NCBI GenBank assembly: GCA_013397795.1
Contig: VZTJ01001196.1
Span: forward strand, 1-64,000
DNA: 64,000 nucleotides
Reading direction: 5' to 3'
Source of the DNA: Orthonyx spaldingii
Lineage: Eukaryota; Chordata; Aves; Passeriformes; Orthonychidae
The translations under genes were made by a program, and so were the position numbers. Below are positions 1 to 12,164 of this stretch, piece after piece. Numbering within the stretch: the first letter of the stretch is position 1; every line of letters starts with the position of its first letter. The notes under the pieces were generated by a model. The model was not told the origin of the DNA and searched no databases. It worked only from the letters and a program-made list of their open reading frames with translations.

Positions 1-18
1 CTCCCTCCCTCCCTCCCT
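1..18. repeat. (CCCT)n microsatellite, cut by window edge
   Basis: The window opens with about four and a half units of a CCCT repeat. Its true length is unknown because it runs into the left edge. No other repeat abuts it. Confidence 0.85.
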
Positions 19-1553
19 GGTTTCATATGCATAACCTGCAAGCTTCTTGAAGTTTGCTTTATTTTGTCTTCCAGTGTGAACCTCATAAAGAATCAACTGG
101 TTTTCACAGAATTTCAGTGGTATAATTCACCGAAACCTGGGCAAATCTAGACAGGCAGGTTTTTCCACAGCTCTGATTCCACATATTTGTCTTCAGCGTA
201 TTTGATTTTTCTTTTTTTCTGCTTGTCTTTTTATGTTGCACAGATTACTGCAAGTGTATTACATGAAGCTGTATAAGCTGAGTTAAGCCTGCATCATGCA
301 GTGAATAAATGAGGAAAAGGAGGGGGAAAATAAAATACTTCTCCCAGAAGAATATTTTCCTTGGAATGGATTTTTGCTCTCAATATAGATAATAGAGCTA
401 ATATCTAGTAACTGATTGAAAATTTTGGCAGTTTGTTCAGAAACAAGAATGCAGTAGTAGAAAACAATGAATTAAAAGTTTGTCATTCTGAAATGCTTCT
501 AGACTTTTATCTGACGCCTGTTCCATCAATTGCAATCTGTGTCCATTAGCACTATGCAACTCAACTGAGCAATGAAATAACATATTAGTATTTAACCTGA
601 AAAAATGAAGTAATTCAAAATTTACATAAAATTATGGAGTAAACTCCAAACAGGTCACCCTAGAAATGTATAATTATGCTCAGCAGTCTTGTCAGCATAC
701 ATGCATACATGGAAACAATTTTATCCCTAATCATCTGCTTTTATTCACTCTGGAATGTATCATTAAAATTTCCACGAACAATGACTCTTAATAGGTGCTA
801 ATGCAATTGCGAATTGTGGTAGTTGTTACCTAATTTAACCTCTGTATATTAGGTTTGTTGTTGCCCTATGCAAAAGGAGTGTGATAAAGATAATACAGGA
901 ACTGCAATATGTATAAATTATGTTGTTCGGGTTAGGCAGTATTTTGTTACTATTTTGTTACAATAGTCTACTATTAAATATATATTTTATATCCACCAGG
1001 ATCATTTGATATATAACTTTAATTAATTAAGTTGTTTATATGTAATTTTCCTCTAGTGAGTTGGGGTTTTTCTCTTTACGTCTAGGAATTTGAAGCTGAA
1101 TTATATGCATTGGTATGCAGTGTGTAATATCCTTCTGTGTAAAGGTATCTGTACAGTCATTTATTATATTTTTGTTCTTACTTGTATGTACCCAGTACAT
1201 ATGTGTATTGGTGTAAATTAGAGCTGTATGTTTTGTAGGTAGGATTTTAAAGTGATTTACGAGACCAACCTAACAGCTAGAAAATTATTCTGAAAATAAT
1301 AAGGATCACTGAGCAATTCACTTTTCTGATAAGTGAAATGCAACCCTTCCTTAGGGGGAACAGAGTAGATGTTCACCATCATACTCTACTCTTGGAGACA
1401 AAGCAGGAAGATTACTACCAAAGTTAATTGCAACTATAGTTTGAGGATTTTTAGAAAGACCTTTTTCAGACGATATTTATTCGGATTGAAATTTATCTGC
1501 CTTCCAATGCAAACATCATCAGAAAATACGTGAAGACCAAAATACAGAGTTGT
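19..1553. other. Gene-free interval
   Basis: A+T-rich unique sequence. Reading both strands I see no ORF with protein-like composition and no mobile element that I recognise. The only ORF of note near its right edge (minus strand, 1493-1717) runs into the neighbouring LTR and has no recognisable domain. Confidence 0.6.
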
Positions 1554-1573
1554 TGATGTGATGTGATGTGATG
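1554..1573. repeat. (TGATG)n microsatellite, four units
   Basis: Four perfect tandem TGATG units sit directly against the 5' end of an ERVL-type LTR. The LTR's putative 5-bp target duplication TGTGA (1567-1571) lies inside the array. Either the LTR inserted into an existing repeat or the duplicated target later expanded. Confidence 0.8.
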
Positions 1574-2136
1574 TGTTGGTTCTGGCTGAGCTGGAGTTAC
1601 TTTTCCCACAGCAATGGTCAGAGTGTTTTGCATTGGTGTCTGGAAAGGTGTTGATAACACTTTAGTGTTTTGGTTACTGCTAAGCGGCACTGGCACAGCA
1701 TCAGCTGTGTGTCTCAATATTTTGCCCCATCAGCAGGCTGGGCATGAACAAGGCCCTGGGTAGGGACACAACTAGGCCAGTTGATCCAAATTGATCAAGG
1801 GGACACTGCATACCATCTGATGTCACTCAGATATAAAACTAAGGGAAGAAAGAGGAAGACAGGCATTTGTTATTTACAGTTTTTGCCTTCTGGAACAACC
1901 TTTACTCATACTGGAGCTCTGCTCCCCAGAAAGTGGCTGAACAGTGAACATCACTTGCTGATAGAAAGTAGAGAATAATTTGTTTTCTCTTTGTTTATGC
2001 AAACTTCTCTTTTGCTTTAGCAAACTGCTTTATCTCAGCCATGAATTGTTTTCCATCTGATTTTCTCTCCCTTGTCCAGCTTGGAAGGGGGAACAATACA
2101 GCATGGGTGCCTGGCATCCAGCCAAAGTCAACCACA
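1572..2136 (+). mobile_element. ERVL-type solo LTR (endogenous retrovirus)
   Basis: This is a 565-bp remnant of an avian ERVL-type long terminal repeat, with no internal retroviral sequence on either side, so it is probably a solo LTR left by recombination. It begins TGTGTTGGTTCTGG and ends CAACCACA, giving the TG...CA ends of LTRs. It is flanked by TGTGA on both sides (1567-1571 and 2137-2141), matching the 5-bp duplication usual for ERVL. The order of blocks fits the common avian family: an early GTTGATAACAC block, a TATA box at 1832-1837, and CTTTATCTCAGCC near 2029-2040. The last block is shared with the LTR at 53296-53816 in this window. Divergence is clear, so the copy is old. The family is recognised from memory of its pattern, not from a search; the exact subfamily is unknown. 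Confidence 0.82.
1832..1837 (+). promoter_or_regulatory. LTR TATA box
   Basis: TATAAA lies 261 bp into the LTR, just after a CRE-like TGATGTCA-type motif (about 1819-1826). This is the expected U3 promoter position for this family. Whether it still drives transcription cannot be told from sequence. Confidence 0.6.
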
Positions 2137-3651
2137 TGTGACCTCAGCCCAAATTCCATAGCTTATTTCAGGTGGAAAGTCCTCCTATCTTACACTGACA
2201 TAGATTGTCCCTTTCATTACAGAGGGCTCAGCTGCTGGCATTGATTATCATTCAATGAAATTGTGTTTGTTTGATGATATCTTCCTCTAATTTACACTTT
2301 TGCCTTTTTTTTTTTTTTCCCCAGGGTTTCCTGGAAATCTGGCTTCTTCTTGGTCTATGTTCAGAAATATTCTTTAGGTTTTTAAGAACCAAGTACCAAA
2401 TCTCTCTTCTTGCCAATACAGCCCTCCTTAGAAAAATAATCCACACATTTTCTTAGTTGGTGGTCTGTTCCTCTCTTTCTACACTTGCTCCACATTGTTC
2501 CATGACTGTCTACTACAGACACAGAAATTTTATTAAGGAAAGGATGATGACTCAGTAGGTTTTGGGAAGAGGAAAAAAAGAAATACATTTTTTTGTAATG
2601 TGACTTTTGTTCAGCTACTGATACTGAACACTTTCATCCTTTAATCTCATCTCTCTTGACTGTTGCAACCATGTCCATATCAATTGCAAAAGTATAACTC
2701 ATATATAAGTTGTGAGTGATAACAAATCATATAATTTAACACACTAATAATACAAAGCATGTGGGATTGGGTATCTTAATGCTGAGATTTTGTCAAACTA
2801 ATGAGTTTTCTTTTTAATAGAAATGTCGATGTTGATAGCATGATCAGAATAACACAGTTTGATTTGAAATGAACGTCTGGAAGGTCAGAGTTAACAAGAG
2901 AGTTAAGTGAATAGGCAATTTCTTGAATATCTCAAATGCCAGCAGCATTCAAGCAATCAAATATTTCTGCTTATTCTTGTGATCTGCTATATGAAGTCGC
3001 ACAACTGTGATGGAGTTTAAGTGTAATATATTTATTTATACATTGCCTCCCTCCAAAGTAGTATATTTTCATAGAACAAAATATGTGCAGATTTTTATGA
3101 TGATTTACAAGCCTGGTGAATTCTGTATTAGAGCCATAGTATTCCAATACTGTGTGCTCATCTGGAACTTCTAGAAGATTACTGTGGAACCTGAAAATTG
3201 TTGATCATAAGTATGCATATTAACCCAGGAATTTCTATATCAAAGTATTCTGCTTGAACACAAATTCCTGTTCACAAATTAAAAAGGTGAACTCTTTAAT
3301 TTTCTTTTGATAACTTTTCTAGCAGGAAGAACAAACTCTCAAAGCTCAACACTTCCCTAGAAGGTGACCAACCAAAATCCCAAACAAGTGGTGTAGCCTC
3401 ACAGACATGAGCAGATGTGGAAGACTTGAGAGAAGGAAAGTGGAATGGAATTATTCAGTCTTGAATAGCCTGTTCTCAACTCATTCGTGAGATAATGTCT
3501 TGTGTAAATTCTATAGAAAAGAGAAAATTATTCTCTGTTGGGCTAGAGAAGCACAAAGGGCTGCACTCCATTAGAATTACATTTTTGGTCACTACCATGG
3601 TCTAGAGGCTTGCAGGAATGCAGCAGAATGGGAGAGAGAATACTTGAACCC

Positions 3652-3653
3652 TA

Positions 3654-3686
<33 letters not shown>
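3652..3686. repeat. (TA)n microsatellite
   Basis: A TA dinucleotide run of about 35 bp with a single G interruption near its left end. It generates a spurious MYIYIYIYIY-type ORF on the plus strand. Confidence 0.9.
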
Positions 3687-6600
3687 CTTTGTGACTTTGC
3701 AACGTTCCACAACAGTGTTGACTTTTATGAGTTTATGCCTCTTATTCATGTCACTGTTACCCACTTCCTACCTCATATAGCTTTAGGTGACTTCTGCAGA
3801 GCCAGGAGTTCAAGCCCCATTAGAGATTTAACAATGACTTCAAATGTCTGATTGACTATAGGTATGGGACCCTTTCTCTAAAATAAAGTACAGGCATATG
3901 TGATCATTGCCATAAAAATCATAAGCATAAAAGCCACAGTAGTTAAATAAACTAAGATCATAAATGGGGATGTGATGTAATGTTGATCTTACTAAACTAG
4001 AAAAATAGCAGGTCATGCTGTCTAGCTTTGGAATTTTATAATTTTACATTAAGTGGTTACATTTGTATTTTGTACAGGGGATGCACAATCTTTTGCAATT
4101 TTCATTGGGAAGAGCAGTGTGGGAGTTTTACATATATTTCTTGCCTGACTGTTTGATGTAGTGTTTCAAAATAGTTACAATGTGGAAGTTTGTTTTTCAA
4201 GGTTGTGCAATATGCTCCTGGCTCTGCAATTGACTACTGTGTGGTCTTGTTAAAATATTTTTCTCTCTTTATACGAATTTTCTCTCTTATGAGTTTTGTC
4301 AATTTCTTCTAATATTGTGAGTGGATTAGAACAAAAAAGTGTAGCTTTTGTTTTCAAATGTGCTTATATTACACCTGTGAAATAATGTGAGTTGCACTGT
4401 GATAAACCCTGGGTCAGTCACTCCAGTTCTATCCTTATTCTTCTCCTTCTCTATTACCAGGGGAATGAAGGTGTTTTAATGACCTTGTTGAATCTTTCGC
4501 GCTATGTGGGATTTGTGAAAATTCTCTCATCTTTCAAAGAGTAGTATATTTTTTTAGCCCAGTGTGACTCTTTAGACGAAAGTGCATAAGGCAAAATGTT
4601 ATTTGTTGGTAACATTAATAATAAATGAAGTTGAGAGACAAAATTGGCCACAACCCTGAGATGCTCACAAGATTACTGTAAAAATGGCAACATTTAAGTT
4701 TGCATTCTTGAAAAGTAATGTCTAGTTTTGTTGCCTTTTTTTCCATTTTATTTCGTGTTCTACATACAAAAGAAGACAATGAGAGATAATTACCTAGAAA
4801 ATAATTAGTCAGTTACCTGATCCAATATTTGACAACATTTTAAATATTAGTGAAGATAGAAAGTTGGATTAAGTTATATTCATGACAAAAAACATGAAGA
4901 AAGGCTCACACAACACCTGAGTATCTCTAGAAAGATTGGATATTGCAACTCAGACTTAGTTTCTAAAAAGTGCCCGTGTCAATGGCAGCCAAAATAGGTT
5001 GGGGTTTATTGTTTTGGCCTGAGTCATACTGATGTAGAGGAGATATGTGGGACAAAGAGAGGAAAATTTGCCTACTGAACGAACTGATTATATGTTCAGA
5101 CAGATAAGCTGTTCACTGGACATCACTTATGGAAAGACAGGTATCTTTTCCAGTTTTTTCAACTAACCACAACAAAGTTGAGCAAACTGAAGGTCAGGAA
5201 ACTGTTTACAAACAAGTCATTGGAAGTAGCTACCAAACACATAGCAAAACATCATATTTGACTAAGAAATAATATTTCCTCATTATTTTGAAGGAAGGGT
5301 CAAGAGAAAATTACTCTGCAAACTTGACCTGAGCAGTGGATACAGGGCAAACTGTGTAGAGAGAGAGAAAGGAGCCTTTGTGATACAAATACTGGTGGGG
5401 AAGAAGCTAAGTGAGTATTACATAACTTTCATTTACAAACCTTCATTTCACTGCAGTAGTAAGTCTGCTGTGAATAGCAGTGAAGGCAACATCAGTTCAT
5501 TACCTGAGCATGAGGAGAACCTTAATTTCTTTGAGGTCTTTCTCACTGAACCTTCCTATGTACAGAATAAAAAAACTTCAAACTATACCTTTAAAATGCT
5601 GGTATGATAAGCATTTTATTCCTGAGATTCTTTTCTTTATGTAATATAGTGTGTACATTTTGCATTTTCATGTTATAGCACAGTTCATAGATTGAACGAG
5701 GTCATTGTGTCACACACAGTGTGTAAAACCAGATTTTTCATTTCTGTAAAATCTGCTGATTACTTATCAAATGACAAGATAGCCAGAACTGGATTCAATT
5801 TGGAATAATTATCTCAGAAGCCAACATAAAAATACCTGCAGTAGGAAAATTCCACATAGTTTGTAATGGGTCAGGAAATGCTTACTGTTACCTCACATTT
5901 TGCAAGTCAGTCTACTTACTTGCTGCTTCAGGCCTTTCCTTTAGGCCTTGACAGACGTGTTGGTATCTGAGGCCTTTACAGCACCTGGCCATGGGAAGCC
6001 TAAATGCTGTGCCTAACTATGATCAAAATCAAGTAAGTTATACTTTGAAAATCTACCTGCGTCATTTGAAGTAGTAAATCAGTTTTCTGGTATAGTTACC
6101 CTGCTAGGATAATAGTAATGTATATAAAAAAGAAGAAAAAAACCCCCAATTTTTATCACAAAGGTTGTGTACAAACTCTCTGTATTTCAAAAATCAAATT
6201 TATATGACCAAATCAAGTAAACCAGGTCCAAGCTGTAGCTGCTTTAGGCAGTATATTTGTGAACATGACCAAAAGTGTGTATTTATGAGAAAAGTTCAAG
6301 CTTCTGTCCAAGTTTTGTAACTGCAATTTGGAATACACCTAAAGTATAGATATTTCCAAAACAGCTGTGCCTGACTTCCTCACAAGACTGACTGACTTCA
6401 AATTTTAAAATGAATTGTGAATTTACCTTCAGAGTACCTATTCATTTGAAGAGGAATGCAGAAATCACAACATTGAACTTGGGCAAAGTTTGATGATTCT
6501 TCTTACTCAATTTTAATAAAAAAGGAGGAAGGGAAATATAGAAGAGAGGAAGTAAATTCAGTTATCTTTTAACAGAAGCTGGAATTTAGTCTTTAGAACT

Positions 6601-9600
6601 TTGCTCCTGTTGCTTCTGCTTGTGTTTTGCCTGACTCAGACAAATAGGAATAATGCTGGGATTTCTTTTGTTTCTACTACCGAATACTTTGGTTTTGTGG
6701 CTATCCATATTTATAGTTTAGCAATGACCAGAAAGGATATAAGACAGTAAATGTTGGATTGTAAAGATACTTTTCTTTTTCTCATGCATTGAAATCTGTG
6801 GAAGGAACAACTTATCAGAAGATTAAAGTGAGGATTGTAAAATGAATTTGCCTTTTATTCAGTTTATCAAAAATGTTTTTGAACTGTTGTTTAATTATAA
6901 GAAATTGTCCTTCTACATTCAATACATGTATTAGTGTAGCATCTCAGGTCCCCAAGCCTCCCTTTTGCTTTTTTCCCTCCATTTCATATTTTTCTATTTC
7001 ATGAGGACAATATGTAAGATATTCAAATCTTCATACCTTGTTTAGAAGACGATTTTAATGAGAAGTGAGGGAAGCTACTGGCACAACATGAACACATTCC
7101 CATGACAGGGACTATAAATGAGGATTGTAAAATTGATACCTTTCTTAAACTGTTTTCCACAATGAAAAAAAATCTTAAAAGCTGATTCCTGGGGGCACCC
7201 CTGCTGGCACCAAGTTTACAAATAATGTTTGTATTCCAGTTCAGAAAAAGAAAAATAAAAATATTTCATTGAAAACTGACAGCTTTAAGGAACTTTAAAG
7301 GTTAGCCTTGGTGTTAATTAGTGTATCTATTCATGTCTCTATCAGTCTATTGAATTACTTAGCTGAACAGGCACACAAAAGCAAAACTAAGGAAAAAAGT
7401 AGAGAAAGCCAACATTAATAATTCATACATACTAGAGGCTTCTGACTGAATTTTTTTTTTTCAGGGTGTTGTAAATCTGCTAGAAACTGAATCCTGCTGG
7501 CTCCAAAGTTACCTCAGAAGCTCAGAGAGCAAACCTGCCCAAGAATGTTAATGTTTCTGTAAGTGGTTAGCTACCAAAACATATTGTGGATTTTTATCCC
7601 CTCAAGCACTTGTTCATGTTTCTTTGGATTAGTATAAGGTAGGGCTTTTCATGAAATGTTTAACTGACAGTTTATATATTTGAATTTCACAAGCCTCTGT
7701 AGACCATAAAGTACTCCAAATTCAGCCATAATCCTCTACTACAAAGTAAATCAGAATTTTTGAACAGATTCCAGATGCCAATTATGGTAATAATGAGGAT
7801 ATGCAACCTCCTTCTCTGCCTCAGCCGGATCAGTAGCAATGCTGTTCTTGACAGGTTAACCTGTCTTAAAAGTTTTTGAAGGGAGGAGGGGGACGTAAAT
7901 TAAAATTTTGATTATTAAATCTTTCAATTGAAGTCTGAAGCTGTCAACATTTTTCAGAATTAACTATTTTTCTGGGAACCAGTTGCAGTGAATGTTGCAG
8001 AGGTTGTCTGACATTGAATTAATTTTAGGCAGTATTTATGAGGAATGGAAATGCAAGTTTTAAGCAATTAAGAGAGTTTAATGAAAAAAATCCAGCAGTG
8101 AGCTGATAATAGAAGGAGAAGGTGCATTTCAATACTAACCCTTCCAGTCACACAGAATTATAAAGAGGCTGGTGGTAAATGACAGAATAGAGGCTTCTCT
8201 TTGTCAAAGCTTGATTCTGATTATTTCAGTTCAGATATAATCCTAGGTGCAATCCACTCAGCCATGCTGGAAACATGCTTATTTTCAGGTCATTTTAGAA
8301 GGGACTTTTTTTTTTCTTTTTTTTTTTTTAAATATATTTTTACTATTTGGAAGAAGACTGCACAGGAAAGAACAGTGGCAGCAAGGCAGCACAAAGTCCT
8401 CTTGTACCAATCACCATCTTGCCATACTGATAACTAATATGATCCTCATTAGGGATGAGCTGAAGTTTATGCCCAGAATCTGTTTCTCAAGCTTTACTGT
8501 GCTGTGCAGCACAGCATCACTGAGGCAGGTTCATTGACAACACAGAACTTGTGAATGACATACTTGCCTTCAGGCAAAACTTTACTGAATGACATCTCTT
8601 TAACTGATGCAGTATTACAGCCTTTGTTATACTGTTCATTTTCATTATCAAGTTAGTAAACCAGCCTTTGGGTGTTTGAAGAATCTGCATGACATGAAAC
8701 CAGCGAGATGAGATATATGATACCACTTCCTGTGGGATGCACGGGAATGCTGTAGTCGGGGCTATAGGGAGAAATTTAGAACTTATTCAACATTGCTTTC
8801 AAATAACTGCTAATATAAGCTTTGTAAGTCATGCTGATTCCCAAATATTTACAGCTGTGCAATCTGATTCCAAAAATGAGCTCATGGATGCATATCTTAA
8901 GTTAAAATAGATGCAGTTAGGGCTACACAGAAGAGAAATTAAGTACTAAAAGTAGTAGGAAGGAAAAATACTACAAACAACGTCATTGACCCTACTCTAC
9001 TCATAATAATAGAGGTTCTCATCCTCCTATGAGGGCATAAACAGTTACACAATTGCAAACAACAAAGTTCATATCTTATGACTTCTTCATTTATCTACCT
9101 GAGGAGATTTGTTGCTTTACACTGATACCTATTAAAAGAGTATGTGTGCCTTTAATCTACTGAGGTGCAAAGTAAAATCATCTCTCTTAAATCATCACTA
9201 TTTTTTATAATGGAATCTCAAACAATTTACTGTATCTCTGCTAAGGGATAGTAACTTCTTGAAAATGTTCTTACTTGATTGCTTATATTTATATGAGCGC
9301 ATCCTTATTTTGCTGAGCGCACTGGTACTCTATCATCCCATTTTACCTCAGATTTACCTATTATATACTTACTCTTCTCCATGTTTATGAGTAAATTTTT
9401 AATTTTGTAATGGTATTTGCAACAAATAAAGAACACCTTTAAACCTGAAAGACAGTTAAAGTTTCACTATACCTGATGCTAGACTATGTTGTAATGCCCT
9501 AAATTCATATGTTCTAGTTCATTAATGCAATTAGTTAGAAGAGGAATTACTGCAATCATGCCCTCGGCTTTGTAAATATAAGGACACTTTTCATTTTATC

Positions 9601-10867
9601 GTTCATGAAACTAACTCTGAAGCAAAAAAGGTCAGTACACACCAAAGTTTCTCACATGGTGCTAAAAAAGGAGCTTTTCAGAGTAGAAGAAAATATTTCA
9701 ACTCCTTCCTCGCATTGTGTGAGATACATTTATAAGTATGTATAATAGTTTTGTTAGAAAAAAAAGACTAGATCAATTGCTAGCTATTAGAATTATATTT
9801 TGCAGCATTACAGGTATTTTTTTCTATCAAAAGAGAACTGAAAAGTCCTCAGAGACACATTTTATTTTTGCACATTGATTTTTTTAACTGATTCCTTCAC
9901 TCAAAAGGAAAACCTGGTTAAAATTAAACAGTTGTTCAAAAAGACCAGGCACAACATTGTAACTAAATGCACAGCAGCCAGGGGTGGTTTTCAGCAAAAG
10001 AACAGCCTTACAGCACACACATTTATTTTCTAATGGCAGCGATGACTCTTTATATCTCTGTACCTGTGTGAAAGAATATGATGTAGTCCTCTTACACATC
10101 ACAAGAATTTCTGAACAGCAGAACTACACAATTCAACTGTATTTGTTTTTGGTTTTTTTTTTTTTTTGCAAGGAGGAGATCTTTTGTTGTTGTTGTTTTA
10201 TTATTTCCTTGGTTTTTTTGAAAGGCCTGTTTATTGGTCTGTTGTAGGTTCCTACTTGACCATTGTGCTCACAGTGCAGCAGGTCCATTAAATTTCTGTA
10301 TCTGCATTGACCATAGATTACCCTATCATCGGGCTTAAAACAAAGCATGGGAGTACATTTCTGTGAGGGAAACATTGAGGATGGAGGGGAAAAGTGTCAG
10401 AGTGAGAGGTTACTTCTCAAACAAAGGACAGTTTGGAGAAGTTGTTCTCTACGGAAAGTACCTCTGGAAGCTACAATGGCACTGAGAGGTGGTAGGGACA
10501 GGGGGAAGGAGTGGCACAGACAGTGCCATGTTGGTAAGCTTCAGCAGAGGACTTTGTCTCTACTCTCTGTTTTGAGTTTGTGTTGCTAAGAAGACTTTCT
10601 GTTGCTGAAATCTGCACTGGGCTGGATTAGATTTTTAGAAATCTTTCTGAAACAGTGTTTTTTGAGGCTATGTAACATGCAAGTCTTAACTCAGAGGGAC
10701 AAGGCACTACAAAGAAGCCTTCACTTTCTTTTTAACTTTGTGTGAGAAATCCTTTCCTTGAAAAGAAGGGGGAAAAAAGCATTTCCTGCTTCATTGCAGT
10801 TTAGAAGGAGCTAGTTTAATTTCTGGCCTTCTGCAGATGGAAGGAGCTCCTACAGAAGGACTCTTAT

Positions 10868-10900
10868 TGAGAACTAGCTGAAATTCCTAGCTGGTTCTCA
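10868..10900. repeat. Short inverted repeat (hairpin)
   Basis: GAGAACTAGCT (10869-10879) pairs with AGCTGGTTCTC (10889-10899) with one G-T wobble, extendable by one pair at each end, around a loop of about 7-9 nt. The stem is too short for a typical microRNA precursor and no further pairing is evident outside it. Confidence 0.5.
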
Positions 10901-12109
10901 GCTGCCACTGACGTAAACGAAATGCGTGGTTAATTTCTTACTCATTGCCTAAAAAAACCCCTCAGTGTGAACAGGGTCATAAAAGTTTCGTATGGAATTT
11001 TCAGCAGTAAAAATGCCTATAGTTGTTGTCACATATATGAAACCTCAGCCAATTTATCACCATTTGTTCTTACAAAGAAGGGAGTTAGGATATCAAGAGT
11101 TTTCTACTTGATTTATATTTCAGACCACAAACCTTTCTTGGCTGATGCTGCAGTATTATCTGAGTGCTGTACCTAAGCACACTCTAAAACATGTCTTTAG
11201 GCTTTCTCCCCTTTTAAAGAGATGTATCTTACAAGCTGGGGTTTGTCCGAGGTCCTATCCACTGCCTGCTGTATTTTTAATTCTTATGAAGCATTTTATT
11301 GGCTCACTCTAAACTCCTTCCCAGCCAAGGAAACATTGATTGTTCATTCTGAAGTAAATATCTTTTATGATTTTTCTTCTCTCAAACAAACTGCCTCCTT
11401 TTTATTTCATTCTTTAGCTATGCTTATGTTGGATTTTCAATTAACTCTTGTTATTCTCAAGAGTACAGGCTGGCTATGTTGAACTGGAAGACAAGAGTTG
11501 GTTCTAGCAGAGCACCAAGGCTAAGCTTATGCTTGGCACTGCTTTGGTTGTGTTAGAGTTGGATCAGCAAGAGATCGTGTCCTTTGTGGGCACAATTTTA
11601 ACATTTTTAGACTTCTGCAGATAAACAACTTTTTCTTTGAGCATTCTCAGGTATTGTCTTTGGAAAATTTAGTTTCCATCTTAATTGGCATAGAGATGGT
11701 AGACTGCAGCAGGTGGAATATTAGGTTATAGCATCATTTAGCCTCAGGAAGGAGTAAAAAACAGATGATGGCAGAGTTATTCCTTCTTTTGGAGAATATC
11801 TCCATCCCTATTTCCTTCAGAAGTGTATATATGAGCATATTAACTTAGCTGGTGAAAAAATATTACTTAAAAAAATCTTGTAAAAATGTTTTTAATCTTC
11901 ATGGTTTATGTGGGTACATTCTTCAGCATAAAAATATTTGTTAGTTTTGATGAGGGACAGTATTTTAAAAAACTAATTCTTTGCCATCTAATGAGCTTGG
12001 TTGTAAATTTAAATTCTCTGCTTCTTTGATAAGTACTTTTAATGACTCCCTGTTTCAGGGAAAAAAAACAGGTTTGGTTTGTTTTGGTGGTTTTTTTTGT
12101 TTTGTTTTT

Positions 12110-12164
12110 NNNNNNNNNNNNNNNNNNNNNNNNNNNNNNNNNNNNNNNNNNNNNNNNNNNNNNN
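12110..12164. other. Assembly gap (55 N)
   Basis: Fifty-five undetermined bases flanked on the left by a T/G-rich run (TTTTTTTTGTTTTG...) and on the right by a run of T. The gap is most likely a low-complexity T tract that could not be sequenced or assembled; the N count may not be the real length. ORFs crossing it contain runs of X and are artefacts. Confidence 0.97.

Larger units (their letters stand above)
2142..12109. other. Gene-free interval
   Basis: About 10 kb with no supported gene. It holds a TA repeat (3652-3686) and long T tracts near 2304-2318, 8309-8331 and 10149-10163. Short ORFs occur on both strands, often overlapping each other (for example two frames around 8201-8537 driven by a T tract), and none shows a domain, signal peptide or biased composition. 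A strong polypyrimidine tract followed by CAG at about 2302-2325 resembles a splice acceptor, but no convincing exon follows. I recognise no CR1 or LTR piece here. Confidence 0.55.

Noticed and set aside
2302..2325. Strong splice-acceptor-like site (long T tract followed by CCCCAGG)
   Set aside because: The frames downstream have no recognisable domain and no matching donor and exon could be defended. T tracts ending in CAG are common in this window (also near 7450 and 35390).
10868..10900. Hairpin considered as a microRNA precursor
   Set aside because: The stem is only 11-13 bp, well below the roughly 30-bp stems of animal precursors, and flanking bases do not extend it.
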